This document shows positions 1 to 9,464 of a stretch of DNA of 64,000 nucleotides, piece by piece (the first letter of the stretch is position 1; each line of letters begins with the position of its first letter). The position numbers were made by a program, and so were the translations under genes. A model generated the notes under the pieces. That model searched no databases and had not been told where the DNA came from. It saw only the letters and a list, made by a program, of their open reading frames with translations. Source of the stretch: Rhodobacterales bacterium (lineage in GTDB: Bacteria > Pseudomonadota > Alphaproteobacteria > Rhodobacterales > Rhodobacteraceae); assembly GCA_021155205.1 (NCBI GenBank), contig JAJNPS010000028.1, positions 45,448-109,447 on the forward strand. The letters run 5' to 3'.

Positions 1-303
1 CTGCACATTCGCAAAACCGCAATGAAACAGCGCCTTTGCCCGCTCGATGGCCAGATTTTCCGCGACGTCCACATACTGGCAGCCGCCATAGTACCGCTTG
101 CCCGGATAGCCTTCGGCGTATTTGTTCGTCATCACCGACCCTTGCGCCTCCATCACCGCGCGGCTGACAATGTTTTCCGACGCGATCAGCTCGATCTCGT
201 GGCGCTGGCGACCGAGTTCGTCCGTCATCGCCCCGAACAATTCGGGATCGCGCGAGGACAGGGGTTCGCTGAAAAAGCCGGTGTCTCGATGCGGGGCGTT
301 CAT
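1..303 (-). CDS. glyA: Serine hydroxymethyltransferase, N-terminal part (runs off left edge)
   Basis: SHMT converts serine and tetrahydrofolate to glycine and methylene-tetrahydrofolate in the cytosol, using PLP. Only the first 101 codons are inside the window; the rest lies to the left. The visible residues carry the family's N-terminal blocks: an IELIASENIVS stretch near residue 37, then TNKYAEGYPGKRYYGG around residues 59-74, which contains the conserved tyrosines and lysine of the active site. The ATG at 301-303 is the natural start. The gene is divergent from nadK. Identification is secure because these blocks are nearly invariant in SHMT. Confidence 0.95.
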   Translation of the reverse strand, partial: MNAPHRDTGFFSEPLSSRDPELFGAMTDELGRQRHEIELIASENIVSRAVMEAQGSVMTNKYAEGYPGKRYYGGCQYVDVAENLAIERAKALFHCGFANVQ

Positions 304-339
304 GGGCTGACCTTTGGCATGGGAATGGGAGCAATCCGC

Positions 340-367
340 TATTTAGAACACCGCGACCGATCCGCAA
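340..367 (-). promoter_or_regulatory. Possible sigma70-type promoter of glyA
   Basis: Reading leftwards, a TTGCGG hexamer (362-367) is separated by 16 bases from TAAATA (340-345). The -10-like element lies about 37 bases upstream of the glyA start. It is the most AT-rich patch in the glyA-nadK gap. It is a motif match only and was not scored against a model. Confidence 0.3.
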
Positions 368-515
368 AGGCAAGAAAACGACGGGTTCGGACAAGGGCGC
401 GAAATCAAGGGTCGCAGGGGGAACCCCTGGCGTCCTTCGCAAACCGGCGCGGTGGCCGGGCATTGGGCTTGAGTTTGCGGATGCGCGCGGTCAAGTTGGC
501 CGCCAGAGGAGCGCC

Positions 516-1283
516 ATGCCACAGTCCCGCATCAGATTTGCCGCCAGCCGCGCGCCCGCCGCGGCAGAGGCGTTTGCCGCCCTGACCACGCGTTATGGGC
601 AGGCGGATGCACGGGTGGCCGATGTGATCGTGGCGCTGGGCGGTGACGGGTTCATGCTGCAGACGCTGCACAGCCTGGCCGGGCGTGACCTGCCGGTCTA
701 CGGGATGAATTGCGGCACGATCGGGTTCCTGATGAACGCTTATGGGGCGGACGCTTTGCAGGATCGCATTGCCGAGGCCGAAGAAACCGTGATCAACCCG
801 CTGTCGATGCGGGCGGTGAACGTCAGGGGCCGCGCGACGGACGCGCTTGCCATCAACGAGGTGTCGCTGTTGCGGCAGGGACCGCAGGCGGCCAAGCTGC
901 GCATCATCGTCGACGGGCGCGAGCGGCTGACGGAACTCGTCTGCGACGGCGCGCTGGTGGCGACGCCCGCTGGATCGACCGCCTACAATTACTCGGCGCA
1001 TGGTCCGATCCTGCCCATCGGGTCGGATGTGCTGGCCCTGACCGCGATGTCGGCGTTCCGCCCCCGGCGCTGGCGCGGGGCCTTGCTGCCGCATACGGCA
1101 GTCGTGCGGTTCGAGGTGCTGGAGCCGGACAAGCGCCCGGTGATGGCCGACGCCGACAGCCGATCATCGGTGCGCGACGTCGCCTCGGTCGAAATCACGT
1201 CGGTCCGCGACGTGCGCCATCGTTTGTTGTTCGACGCCGGCCACGGGCTTGAGGAACGCCTGATCGGCGAGCAGTTCACCTGA
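516..1283 (+). CDS. nadK: NAD kinase
   Basis: NAD kinase phosphorylates NAD to NADP with ATP or polyphosphate and sets the cytosolic NADP pool. The 255-residue product has the family signature GGDG at residues 42-45, followed by the NCGTIGFLMN block and a later NYSAHGPILP nucleotide-binding loop. The length is normal for alphaproteobacterial NadK. The ATG at 516 follows a GAGGAG-like ribosome site. The gene lies alone between divergent glyA and a convergent response-regulator gene whose stop is 7 bases away. Confidence 0.93.
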   Translation: MPQSRIRFAASRAPAAAEAFAALTTRYGQADARVADVIVALGGDGFMLQTLHSLAGRDLPVYGMNCGTIGFLMNAYGADALQDRIAEAEETVINPLSMRAVNVRGRATDALAINEVSLLRQGPQAAKLRIIVDGRERLTELVCDGALVATPAGSTAYNYSAHGPILPIGSDVLALTAMSAFRPRRWRGALLPHTAVVRFEVLEPDKRPVMADADSRSSVRDVASVEITSVRDVRHRLLFDAGHGLEERLIGEQFT

Positions 1284-1290
1284 CGCCGGA

Positions 1291-2748
1291 TCAGACCACG
1301 GTCTTTTGCGCGACGCCCCAGCCTTCGATCTTGCGGTAAAGCGTCGAGGGCGCAAGGTCGAGGATGCGCGCGGCCTTGGGCACCGACCCGCCGCAGGATG
1401 CCAGCGTTGCCTCGATCACCTCGCGCTCGATCTCGGCCAGGGTCTTGCCGATCAGCCGCTCAACGCTCAGATCGGCCGTCCGCGCAACGGGGAGCGACGT
1501 TGGCCCCGCCCATTTGCCCGGCGGCGGCGCAAGGTCATCGGGCAGCATCTCCATCGTCACCCGGTCGCCGTCATTCAAGACCACGATGTTGCGGATCACG
1601 TTCAGCACCTGGCGCACGTTGCCGGGCCAGGGCAGGCGCAGGAAAAGGTCGGTCACGTCAGGGTCCAGCGTCCGAAAGGTGCGCCCCTCTTCGGCGGAAA
1701 AGTGCAACAGAGCCGCCGTCGCGATGTCGATCACGTCGCCGTCGCGGTCGCGCAAGGGGGGCATGTGGATCGGCACGACATGAAGGCGGTAATAGAGATC
1801 CTCGCGGAACAACCCGCGCCGCACCGCATCCAGCGGATCGCGGTTGGTGGCGCAGATGATGCGGACATTGACCTTGCGCGGCTTTGTCGCCCCGACGGGC
1901 TGTACGGTCGAGGTCTGCAGAAACCGCAGCAGTTTCGTCTGCAGGGCCGGCGCCATCTCGCAGATCTCATCCAGAAACAGGGTGCCGCCATCGGCCGCCG
2001 CCGCCGCCCCCGGCTTGTCGGAAATCGCGCCGGTAAAGCTGCCCTTCACATGGCCGAACACCTCGGATTCCAAGAGATCCTGCGGGATTGCACCGCAGTT
2101 CAGCGCGATGAAGGGGCCGGTGGCGCGGTTCGATCCGGCATGCACGGCCAGCGCGCAAAGCTCCTTGCCGGTCCCGCTTTCGCCGGTGATGAAGACCGTG
2201 GCCATGGATTTCGCGACAGAGGCGATCTTGGTGTGGATCCGCACCATCGCGTCGGACGATCCGATAAAGGTGCCCGACGTCGCCTCGGTGGTCTGCATCG
2301 GCAGGCCCGGGATGCCGCGTTCCTGCGTTGGTGCGGCGCGCAGGCGCGGCGCGCGCGGGTCGGCAGGCGTCACAGCATGGCGCACGGCGTCCAGGAATCG
2401 GATGTCGTCGAACGGCTTGACCAGAAATTCGGTGGCACCCGCGCGCATCGCCTCCACCGCCTTGTTGATCGAGCCGTTGGCGGTGATGACGATGATGCGG
2501 GTGTCCGGCCGCAGGGCCAGCATTTCATGTATGAGATCAAGACCGTCGCGGTCCGGCAGGATCAGGTCGAGAAGCACAACGTCAAATTCCACATCGCGAA
2601 AAAGCGCCATCCCGACCGCGGCGGTTTCCGCCACTTGAACCGTATGGCCAGCACCCTCCAGCACGGTCCGGTAGACGATCTGCAGCGACGCGGTGTCCTC
2701 GATCAGCAGGATGGTGGTGGCACGCGCGGGCAGGGGCAGGCGGCTCAT
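1291..2748 (-). CDS. Sigma54-dependent response regulator, LuxO-like
   Basis: A 485-residue NtrC-family regulator. The receiver domain occupies residues 12-128, with acidic residues at 17-18 and the phospho-acceptor Asp61 in LLDLILPD. The AAA+ domain has Walker A GESGTGKE at 189-196, the sigma54-contact loop GSFTGA at 236-241 (consensus GAFTGA, one substitution) and Walker B GTLFLDEI at 255-262. A Fis-type helix-turn-helix follows at about 440-475. It overlaps the upstream Hpt gene by 4 bases (ATGA), so phosphate probably reaches Asp61 from that Hpt protein, as in LuxU to LuxO. Target promoters are not visible. It could also be named as a generic NtrC-type regulator. Confidence 0.88.
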   Translation of the reverse strand: MSRLPLPARATTILLIEDTASLQIVYRTVLEGAGHTVQVAETAAVGMALFRDVEFDVVLLDLILPDRDGLDLIHEMLALRPDTRIIVITANGSINKAVEAMRAGATEFLVKPFDDIRFLDAVRHAVTPADPRAPRLRAAPTQERGIPGLPMQTTEATSGTFIGSSDAMVRIHTKIASVAKSMATVFITGESGTGKELCALAVHAGSNRATGPFIALNCGAIPQDLLESEVFGHVKGSFTGAISDKPGAAAAADGGTLFLDEICEMAPALQTKLLRFLQTSTVQPVGATKPRKVNVRIICATNRDPLDAVRRGLFREDLYYRLHVVPIHMPPLRDRDGDVIDIATAALLHFSAEEGRTFRTLDPDVTDLFLRLPWPGNVRQVLNVIRNIVVLNDGDRVTMEMLPDDLAPPPGKWAGPTSLPVARTADLSVERLIGKTLAEIEREVIEATLASCGGSVPKAARILDLAPSTLYRKIEGWGVAQKTVV

Positions 2749-3182
2749 CCGGCAGGTCCCGTTGCTGGGGTGGTTGCCGTCTTGTGCTGCGCGCGCACGG
2801 TGTCAAGTTCAGCGACCAGCCGGTCGGTCAGCCGGGCGGCCAGCGTTGCCGGGTGCCCAAAGGCCGCCTGATCGGCGTCACGCGCCGCTGCATTCAGGCG
2901 CCGCGCGGCGGTTTCCATCTCGCGCGCGCCGACCGTCCCCGCCAGCGCGATGAGGTCATGCGAGGCGCGCCGCAGGCCATCGCGATCATGCCCGGCGACA
3001 GCGCGGCGCAGCGCGGTCCCTGCCGACGCCAGATCGACCTGCATCCGGGCAAGGAACGCGATTGACTGCGCCCCGCCCAGCAGGTCCAAAAGCCGCTGCA
3101 AGGTGGGGTCGTGCAACAGCCGGTTCCCACCCAAAGCGGTGTGGGACGCCGAATTGTGCAAGCTTCTGGCATTGTGGTTCAT
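2745..3182 (-). CDS. Hpt-domain phosphotransfer protein, LuxU-like
   Basis: A 145-residue stand-alone histidine phosphotransfer protein. The motif ASHDLIALAGTVGA places the candidate phospho-histidine at residue 75; the usual Hpt pattern is AH-x-LKG-x4-G. The rest is predicted helical, with a weakly conserved N-terminal tail. Its stop overlaps the start of the sigma54 response-regulator gene, so both are made from one transcript. No sensor kinase lies beside it, so the phosphate donor must be encoded elsewhere. The usual Lys after the motif His is replaced by Ile, which lowers certainty slightly. Confidence 0.72.
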   Translation of the reverse strand: MNHNARSLHNSASHTALGGNRLLHDPTLQRLLDLLGGAQSIAFLARMQVDLASAGTALRRAVAGHDRDGLRRASHDLIALAGTVGAREMETAARRLNAAARDADQAAFGHPATLAARLTDRLVAELDTVRAQHKTATTPATGPAG

Positions 3183-3239
3183 CGCATCGCCACGTTACCG
3201 CAGGAAACCGCAATGTCCAGCCATGCGCGCCTTGCTCGG

Positions 3240-5141
3240 TCAGCCCGCAGGTCCACCCGCAAGGCCGATGCCGCGCAAGGCGGCCGCGATTTCGTCGAGG
3301 ATGGCGGGGTCGTCGATGGTGGAGGGCATTTTCCAGGCCTGGCCATCGGCGATCTTGACCATGGTCGAGCGCAGTATCTTGCCCGAGCGTGTTTTCGGCA
3401 ACCGCTCCACCACCACGGCGCGCTTGAAATCCGTGACGGGGCCGATCCTGTCGCGCATCAGCGAGATGCAATCCGCGATCACGTCTTCGGGTGCGCGCGT
3501 CGCCCCCTTGTTCAGGCACAGGAACCCCAGCGGCGTCTGGCCCTTCAGCGCATCGGCCACCCCGATCACCGCGCATTCGGCGACATCCCTGTGACCAGCC
3601 AGCACTTCTTCCATCGCGCCGGTGGACAGGCGGTGGCCCGCGACATTGATCACGTCATCCGTGCGCGCCATCACATAAAGATACCCGTCGGCATCGACAT
3701 AGCCCGCGTCGCCGGTCTCATAATGGCCGGTGAAACGGGACAGATAGCTTTTGTGGAACCGGTCTTCGGCATTCCAGAGCGTCGGCAGAGTGCCGGGCGG
3801 CAGCGGCAGTCGGATGGCGATGGCTCCCAACGTGCCGGGCGAAACCGGATGGCCGTCGTCGTCCAGCACCTGCACGTCATAGCCGGGCATGGGAACGCAA
3901 GGCGAGCCGATCTTGACAGGCAGGGCCCCAAGGCCGAGGGGGTTGGCGGCGATGGCATAGCCGGTTTCGGTCTGCCACCAATGGTCGATCACCGGAACCC
4001 CGGCATGCGCCTGCGCCCAGTGGATCGTGTCGGGATCGGCGCGTTCCCCCGCGAGGTAGATCGCCTGCAGGTTCGACAGGTCGTGTCGGCCGACCAGCCG
4101 CCCCTCGGGGTCCTCGCGCTTGATGGCGCGGAGCGCGGTCGGGGCGGTGAAAAAGCTCCGCACCCGGTGTTCGGCCATCACGCGCCAGAAGGCGGCGGCG
4201 TCCGGCGTGCCGACAGGTTTGCCTTCATAGACGACCGTCGTGCAGCCCGCGATCAGGGGGCCATAGACGATGTAGCTGTGGCCCACCACCCAGCCGACAT
4301 CTGACGCCGCCCAGAACACATCGCCCGGACCGCAATTGTAGATGGCAGCCATTGTCCAGTTGAGGGCGACCAGATGCCCGGCGGTTGGGCGCACGACGCC
4401 CTTGGGCGCGCCGGTGGTGCCAGAGGTATAGAGGATATAGGCCGGGTGGTTGCCCGCGACCGCGACGCAATCCGCCGGTTCGGCGCCGGTCACGAACGCT
4501 TCCCAGCCGATGTCGCGGTCAGGGACAAGGTCCGCAACCTGCTGTTCGCGCTGCAGGATCACACAGAAGGCGGGCTTGTGGACCGCCATGCCGATGGCCG
4601 CGTCGAGAAGCGGCTTGTAGGAAACGATGCGCGCAGGCTCGATCCCGCAGGAGGCCGCGATGATCGCCTTGGGGGTGCAGTCGTCGATGCGGACGGCCAG
4701 TTCGGCGGCGGCGAACCCGCCAAAGACGACAGAGTGGATCGCGCCCAGCCGCGCGCAGGCGAGCATCGCCTCCACCGCCTCGGGGACCATCGGCATGTAG
4801 AGGATGACGCGGTCGCCCTTTTCGATGCCACGGGCCTTGAGCGCCCCGGCAAGGCGCGCGACACGGGTTTGCAGGTCGGCATAGGTGATGACGCGCCTGG
4901 TCCCCGTGACCGGGCTGTCATGGATGATCGCCGCCTGTGCCCCGCGTCCCGCCAGCACATGCCGGTCGACGGCATTCCAGCAGGTGTTGACGGTCGCGTC
5001 GGTGAACCACTCGTAGAACGGCGCGCGGGCGGCGTTCAGGGCATGTGTGGGGGGCGTGATCCAGTCGATGGCGGACGCGGCGTCGAGCCAGAACGCCTCC
5101 GGGTCGGATTGCCAGCGGGCGTAGGTTGCGGCGTAGGTCAT
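3240..5141 (-). CDS. prpE: Propionyl-CoA synthetase
   Basis: An adenylate-forming enzyme that activates propionate to propionyl-CoA using ATP and CoA. The 633-residue product has the AMP-binding motif YILYTSGTTGAPKGVV at about 235-250, the central WWQTETG adenine-binding segment and, near the C terminus, a KTRSGKILR motif whose last Lys is catalytic and in relatives is controlled by acetylation. The N-terminal YARWQSDPEAFW block and the length match PrpE rather than acetyl-CoA synthetase, which is about 650 residues with a different N terminus. Together with the epimerase gene at 32,503 it indicates propionate use through methylmalonyl-CoA. Confidence 0.92.
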   Translation of the reverse strand: MTYAATYARWQSDPEAFWLDAASAIDWITPPTHALNAARAPFYEWFTDATVNTCWNAVDRHVLAGRGAQAAIIHDSPVTGTRRVITYADLQTRVARLAGALKARGIEKGDRVILYMPMVPEAVEAMLACARLGAIHSVVFGGFAAAELAVRIDDCTPKAIIAASCGIEPARIVSYKPLLDAAIGMAVHKPAFCVILQREQQVADLVPDRDIGWEAFVTGAEPADCVAVAGNHPAYILYTSGTTGAPKGVVRPTAGHLVALNWTMAAIYNCGPGDVFWAASDVGWVVGHSYIVYGPLIAGCTTVVYEGKPVGTPDAAAFWRVMAEHRVRSFFTAPTALRAIKREDPEGRLVGRHDLSNLQAIYLAGERADPDTIHWAQAHAGVPVIDHWWQTETGYAIAANPLGLGALPVKIGSPCVPMPGYDVQVLDDDGHPVSPGTLGAIAIRLPLPPGTLPTLWNAEDRFHKSYLSRFTGHYETGDAGYVDADGYLYVMARTDDVINVAGHRLSTGAMEEVLAGHRDVAECAVIGVADALKGQTPLGFLCLNKGATRAPEDVIADCISLMRDRIGPVTDFKRAVVVERLPKTRSGKILRSTMVKIADGQAWKMPSTIDDPAILDEIAAALRGIGLAGGPAG

Positions 5142-5219
5142 CGTGGCATCACCCTTTCAGCCACAGGCTTGCCGTGCGGGCGCGACGAATTCAAGCCGCG
5201 GTCCCGCCCTGCCTTGGCC

Positions 5220-7499
5220 CTAGCCATAGTGCGACACCGGCGTGCCTGCGATGGCTGACACGTTCAGCAACCCGCGCGCGGTGATCGAGGGGTTCACGAT
5301 ATGCGCCTTGTTGCCCATGCCCATCAGGATCGGCCCGACCTCAAGGCCCCCGGCCTTCATTTTCAGGATGTTGCGCACGCCCGATGCTGCATCGGTCGAG
5401 GCAAAGACCAGCACGTTGGCCGCCCCTTCCAGGCGGGAATTGGGATAGATGCGGTCGCGCAGGGCCTGGTCGAGGGCGGCATCGACGTTCATTTCGCCCT
5501 CATAGCAGAAATCGGGCTGGCGTTCGTCGAGAAGCTCCAGCGCGGCGCGCATCCGGATTGCATTGCCAGTGTCCATGTTGCCGAACTGGCTTTGCGTGCA
5601 CAGCGCGATCTTGGGCGTCAGGCCAAAGCGGCGGGTGTGGCGGGCGGCGCCGATCACCGTCTGCATGATCTGTTCGGGCGTCGGTTCGGCATTGATATGG
5701 GTATCGGCGATGAAGAGGGGACCGTCCTCCAGGATCATCAGGCTGAGCGCGGCCAGCGGGTGCAACCCGTTCCGCGCCAGCACCTGACGGACATAACCCA
5801 GATGCCACAGGTATTGGCCGAAGGTGCCGCAGATCAGGGCATCGGCCTCGTCGCGGTGGACCATGACCGCGGCAATGGCAGTGGTGTTTGTGCGCATCAC
5901 CGCACGGGCAATGTCGGGGGTGACGCCACGCCTTGCCATCAGGTCGTGATAGGTGCCCCAGTAGTCGCGGTAGCGCGGGTCGTTTTCGGGGTTCACCAGG
6001 TGGAAATCGCGGTCAGGGCGGATCGGCAGGCCCGCCCGCTCGCAGCGCGCGGCCACAACATCGGGGCGGCCGATCAGGATCGGCACGTCGTTGGTTTCCT
6101 CCATCATCGCGTGGGCGGCGCGCAGGACGCGTTCATCCTCCCCCTCGGCAAAGACGATCTTGCGCGCGGCAAGGCGCGACGCCTCGAACACGGGGCGCAT
6201 GATCAGGGCGGATTTGAACACCGACCCGTCAAGCCCGCGCTTGTAGGCGTCAAGATCCGCGATGGGGCGGGTGGCGACGCCGGTTTCCATCGCGGCCCGT
6301 GCAACAGCGGTGGCCACGACCCCCATCAGCCGGGGATCGAACGGCTTGGGGATCAGGTAGTCGGCCCCGAAGGCCAGCGTTTCGCTGTGATAGGCGGCGG
6401 CGGCCTCGGCGCTGGTGGTGGCACGGGCAAGGGCGGCGATGCCGTCGATGCAGGCGATTTCCATCGCCTCGTTGATCGTGGTGGCCCCGACATCCAAAGC
6501 GCCGCGAAAAATGAAGGGAAAGCACAGCACGTTGTTGACCTGATTGGGAAAATCGGACCGGCCCGTGGCGATGAGCGCCCCTGGCGCGACCGAGCGCACG
6601 TCATCCGGCATGATTTCCGGCAGGGGGTTCGCCAGCGCAAAGATGATGGGGTCGGGGGCCATCGCTGCCACCATCGCAGGCGTCAGGACGCCGGGGCCGG
6701 ACAGTCCCAGGAACAGGTCCGCGCCCTCGATCACGTCGGACAGGGTCGCGGGCGTCGTGCCCTGCGCGAAGGCGGCCTTTTGCGGCGTCATCTGCGCGGC
6801 GCGGCCCTGATAGACGAGCCCCTCGAGATCGCAAAGCCAGACGTTCCTGCGCTGGACGCCCAGTTTCACCAGCATTTCAAGACAGGCGATCCCCGCCGCA
6901 CCCCCGCCGGTCGAGACGACCTTGATGTCGGCAAACGTCTTTCCCGCGACGATCAGGGCATTGGTCGCAGCCGCCCCGACAACGATGGCCGTCCCATGCT
7001 GGTCATCATGGAAAACCGGGATCCGCATCCGCTCGCGGCACAATTGTTCAACGATGAAACAATCGGGCGCCTTGATGTCCTCCAGGTTGATCGCGCCAAA
7101 GGTCGGCTCCAGCGCGCAGACGATGTCGGCCAGTTTCACAGGGTCGGGTTCGTTCAGTTCGATGTCGAAACAGTTTATGTTGGCGAACTTCTTGAAGAGG
7201 ACCGCCTTGCCCTCCATCACGGGCTTGGACGCCAAAGCGCCAATGTTTCCAAGGCCAAGGACTGCCGTGCCGTTGCTGACGACGCCCACAAGATTGCTGC
7301 GGGTGGTATAGCGGGCGGCGGCGGTGGGGTCGGCCTTGATCTCAAGACAGGCCTCCGCCACGCCGGGAGAATAGGCCCGCGCAAGGTCGCTGCCGTTCGA
7401 CAGGGGCTTGGTGGCGCGGATTTCCAGCTTTCCGGGTTTGGGAAATTCGTGATAGTCCAGTGCCGCCTGCCGCGCTGCATCCTGTCGCTGATCTGACAC
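5220..7499 (-). CDS. maeB: NADP-dependent malic enzyme with C-terminal phosphotransacetylase-like domain
   Basis: MaeB oxidatively decarboxylates malate to pyruvate with formation of NADPH. The malic enzyme domain fills about residues 1-430 (a YSPGVAEACLEI motif near the start, then a Rossmann region). A phosphate acetyltransferase-like domain fills the rest and is regulatory in related enzymes. The frame is open to an ATG at 7,625, but I chose GTG at 7,497-7,499. It follows AGGGAGG at ideal spacing and begins SDQRQDAARQAALDYHEFP, a normal MaeB N terminus. This gives 759 residues. It lies downstream of nothing on its own strand and is divergent from cdd. Confidence 0.93.
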   Translation of the reverse strand: MSDQRQDAARQAALDYHEFPKPGKLEIRATKPLSNGSDLARAYSPGVAEACLEIKADPTAAARYTTRSNLVGVVSNGTAVLGLGNIGALASKPVMEGKAVLFKKFANINCFDIELNEPDPVKLADIVCALEPTFGAINLEDIKAPDCFIVEQLCRERMRIPVFHDDQHGTAIVVGAAATNALIVAGKTFADIKVVSTGGGAAGIACLEMLVKLGVQRRNVWLCDLEGLVYQGRAAQMTPQKAAFAQGTTPATLSDVIEGADLFLGLSGPGVLTPAMVAAMAPDPIIFALANPLPEIMPDDVRSVAPGALIATGRSDFPNQVNNVLCFPFIFRGALDVGATTINEAMEIACIDGIAALARATTSAEAAAAYHSETLAFGADYLIPKPFDPRLMGVVATAVARAAMETGVATRPIADLDAYKRGLDGSVFKSALIMRPVFEASRLAARKIVFAEGEDERVLRAAHAMMEETNDVPILIGRPDVVAARCERAGLPIRPDRDFHLVNPENDPRYRDYWGTYHDLMARRGVTPDIARAVMRTNTTAIAAVMVHRDEADALICGTFGQYLWHLGYVRQVLARNGLHPLAALSLMILEDGPLFIADTHINAEPTPEQIMQTVIGAARHTRRFGLTPKIALCTQSQFGNMDTGNAIRMRAALELLDERQPDFCYEGEMNVDAALDQALRDRIYPNSRLEGAANVLVFASTDAASGVRNILKMKAGGLEVGPILMGMGNKAHIVNPSITARGLLNVSAIAGTPVSHYG

Positions 7500-7764
7500 T
7501 TTGCCTCCCTTGGCCGAAGTCGTTTGGCCTTGAACTATATTCAGCAGCGGGGCGTCAGGGCGCTTTGCCGCAGTTGTGCATGGTTGTCTCTGTGCCATCT
7601 GATCATTCAGCACGCGTGGCCGCAAGCATCAAGGGAAAGCTCCAAGGGTGCTACCGCCCCCAGACCGCAACACACCGCCCTGGCCCCTTGCTGCGCGGTC
7701 GCTTGCATAACCGGCGCGGCATGGCCAATGTCGGGAGCAGGGTCACGGACAGGATGGCGATGCG

Positions 7765-8157
7765 ATGACACTTTTGGCGGCGGCGACGGCAGTGCGCGAC
7801 AGGGCCTATGCGCCCTATTCGCAGTTCAAGGTGGGCGCGGCCCTGCGCGGGGCGGCGGGCCAGGTCTTTGTCGGCTGCAACGTCGAGAACGCCGCCTATC
7901 CCGAAGGCACCTGCGCCGAGGCGGGGGCGATTGCGGCGATGATCGCGGGCGGCGAGACACGGATCGCCGAACTGCTGGTCATCGCGGATTGCCCCAGCCC
8001 GGTACCCCCCTGCGGCGGATGCCGGCAGAAGATCGCGGAATTTGCCGATCCGGGGGTGGTGGTGACGCTGGCGACCACGGACGGGCAGATGAAGTCCATG
8101 ACCGTCGCGGACCTGCTGCCCGGTGTCTTTACGGCAGCCCACATGGACCGCGACTGA
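7765..8157 (+). CDS. cdd: Cytidine deaminase
   Basis: Hydrolytically deaminates cytidine and deoxycytidine to uridine and deoxyuridine. The 130-residue product is the short homotetrameric type. Zinc ligands are Cys of CAE (after PEG-T) and two Cys of PCGGC; the Glu of CAE is the proton shuttle. It opens a five-gene nucleoside salvage operon, and its TGA shares one base with the ATG of deoA. The upstream 265 bp is the divergent promoter region with maeB. I see no clear -10/-35 pair there. Confidence 0.94.
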   Translation: MTLLAAATAVRDRAYAPYSQFKVGAALRGAAGQVFVGCNVENAAYPEGTCAEAGAIAAMIAGGETRIAELLVIADCPSPVPPCGGCRQKIAEFADPGVVVTLATTDGQMKSMTVADLLPGVFTAAHMDRD

Positions 8158-9464
8158 TGGATGCCCGCGGCATCATCACCAAGCTGCGCGATGGCACCAC
8201 GCCCTCGGACGCGGAACTTGGCTGGTTCGCGGCAGGTCTGGCGTCTGGAGAGGTGACGGATGCCCAGGCCGGGGCGTTTGCGATGGCGGTGGTGCTGCGC
8301 GGACTGACCGATGCGGGTCGGGTGGCGCTGACGCGAGCGATGCGGGATTCGGGGCAGGTTCTGCAATGGGACTTGCCCGGACCGGTCGTTGACAAGCATT
8401 CGACGGGGGGCATCGGGGATTGCATTTCGTTGCTGCTGGCCCCGGCGCTGGCATCCTGCGGGGCCTATGTGCCGATGATCTCGGGCCGCGGGTTGGGACA
8501 TACCGGCGGCACGCTCGACAAGCTGGAGGCGATCCCCGGTTTCCGCACCGGCCTGACATCCGACCAGTTCCGCCGCCAGATGAGCGATGTCGGCTGCGCC
8601 ATCGTGTCGGCCAGTGCGGAAATCGCGCCCGCAGATCGCAGGCTTTATGCGATCCGGGACGTCACGGGGACGGTGGAGTCGATTGACCTGATCACCGCGT
8701 CGATCCTGTCGAAGAAACTCAGCGCGGGGCTGGAGGCGCTGGTGCTGGATGTCAAGGTCGGCTCCGGCGCGTTCATGAAAACGATGAAGGATGCCGAGGC
8801 GTTGGCCCGGGCGCTGGTCAGTACGGCGCAAGGCGCGGGCTGCATGACGACGGCGCTGATCACCGACATGAGCCAACCCTTGGCGACGGCTGCGGGCAAC
8901 GCGCTGGAGGTGATCGAGGTGATGGAGACGCTGACCGGCACGTCGGTCAACGTGGCCTTGTGGGACCTGACCGCAAAACTGGGCGGTGAGGCGCTGGCGC
9001 TGGCCGGGATCGCGTCGGATGCCGATGACGGCGCGCGGCGGATCGAAGAGGCGCTGGATTCGGGTGCGGCGGTGGAGTGCTTTGGCCGGATGGTCACGGC
9101 GCAGGGCGGACCTGCCGATTTTACCGAACGCTGGCCGGACCGCCTGCCCTCTGCCCCGGTGATCCGCGAGGTGCCCTGCAGCGAGGACGGCTTTGTCAGC
9201 GCGATCGACGGCGAGGCGCTGGGCCATGCCGTCGTCCATCTGGGCGGCGGGCGGCTGAAGGGGGGCGACAAGATCAACCTGTCGGTCGGGCTGTCGGACC
9301 TGGCGGGCCTGGGCGAAGAGGTCCAGCGCGGCGTGCCCCTGGCGATGATCCATGCCGCGACCGAGGCGCAGGCGGATGCGGCAATGGCGGCGGTGCAGGC
9401 GGCCTATCGCTTTTCGACCGAGCCCGAGGATGAGCCGCCGCTTGTCCATCTGAGGATCGCCTGA
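8157..9464 (+). CDS. deoA: Thymidine phosphorylase
   Basis: Phosphorolyses thymidine or deoxyuridine to the base and deoxyribose 1-phosphate. Codon 1 is the ATG inside TGATG at 8,155-8,159, giving 435 residues starting MDARGIITKLRDG; the frame is open further upstream, but that part has no family match. Visible motifs: KHSTGGIGD at about 81 and the glycine-rich signature SGRGLGHTGGTLDKLE at about 108. It is translationally coupled to cdd before it and deoB after it. Its product feeds DeoB directly. Confidence 0.94.
   Translation: MDARGIITKLRDGTTPSDAELGWFAAGLASGEVTDAQAGAFAMAVVLRGLTDAGRVALTRAMRDSGQVLQWDLPGPVVDKHSTGGIGDCISLLLAPALASCGAYVPMISGRGLGHTGGTLDKLEAIPGFRTGLTSDQFRRQMSDVGCAIVSASAEIAPADRRLYAIRDVTGTVESIDLITASILSKKLSAGLEALVLDVKVGSGAFMKTMKDAEALARALVSTAQGAGCMTTALITDMSQPLATAAGNALEVIEVMETLTGTSVNVALWDLTAKLGGEALALAGIASDADDGARRIEEALDSGAAVECFGRMVTAQGGPADFTERWPDRLPSAPVIREVPCSEDGFVSAIDGEALGHAVVHLGGGRLKGGDKINLSVGLSDLAGLGEEVQRGVPLAMIHAATEAQADAAMAAVQAAYRFSTEPEDEPPLVHLRIA

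Noticed and set aside
5301..7496. A 731-codon open frame opposite maeB
   Set aside because: Antisense shadow of a clear malic enzyme gene; composition is His/Gly/Arg-rich and shows no motif.
8157..8157. Starting deoA at 7,524, where the frame first opens
   Set aside because: That extension would cover all of cdd in another frame and has no similarity to thymidine phosphorylases. The TGATG overlap marks the true start.
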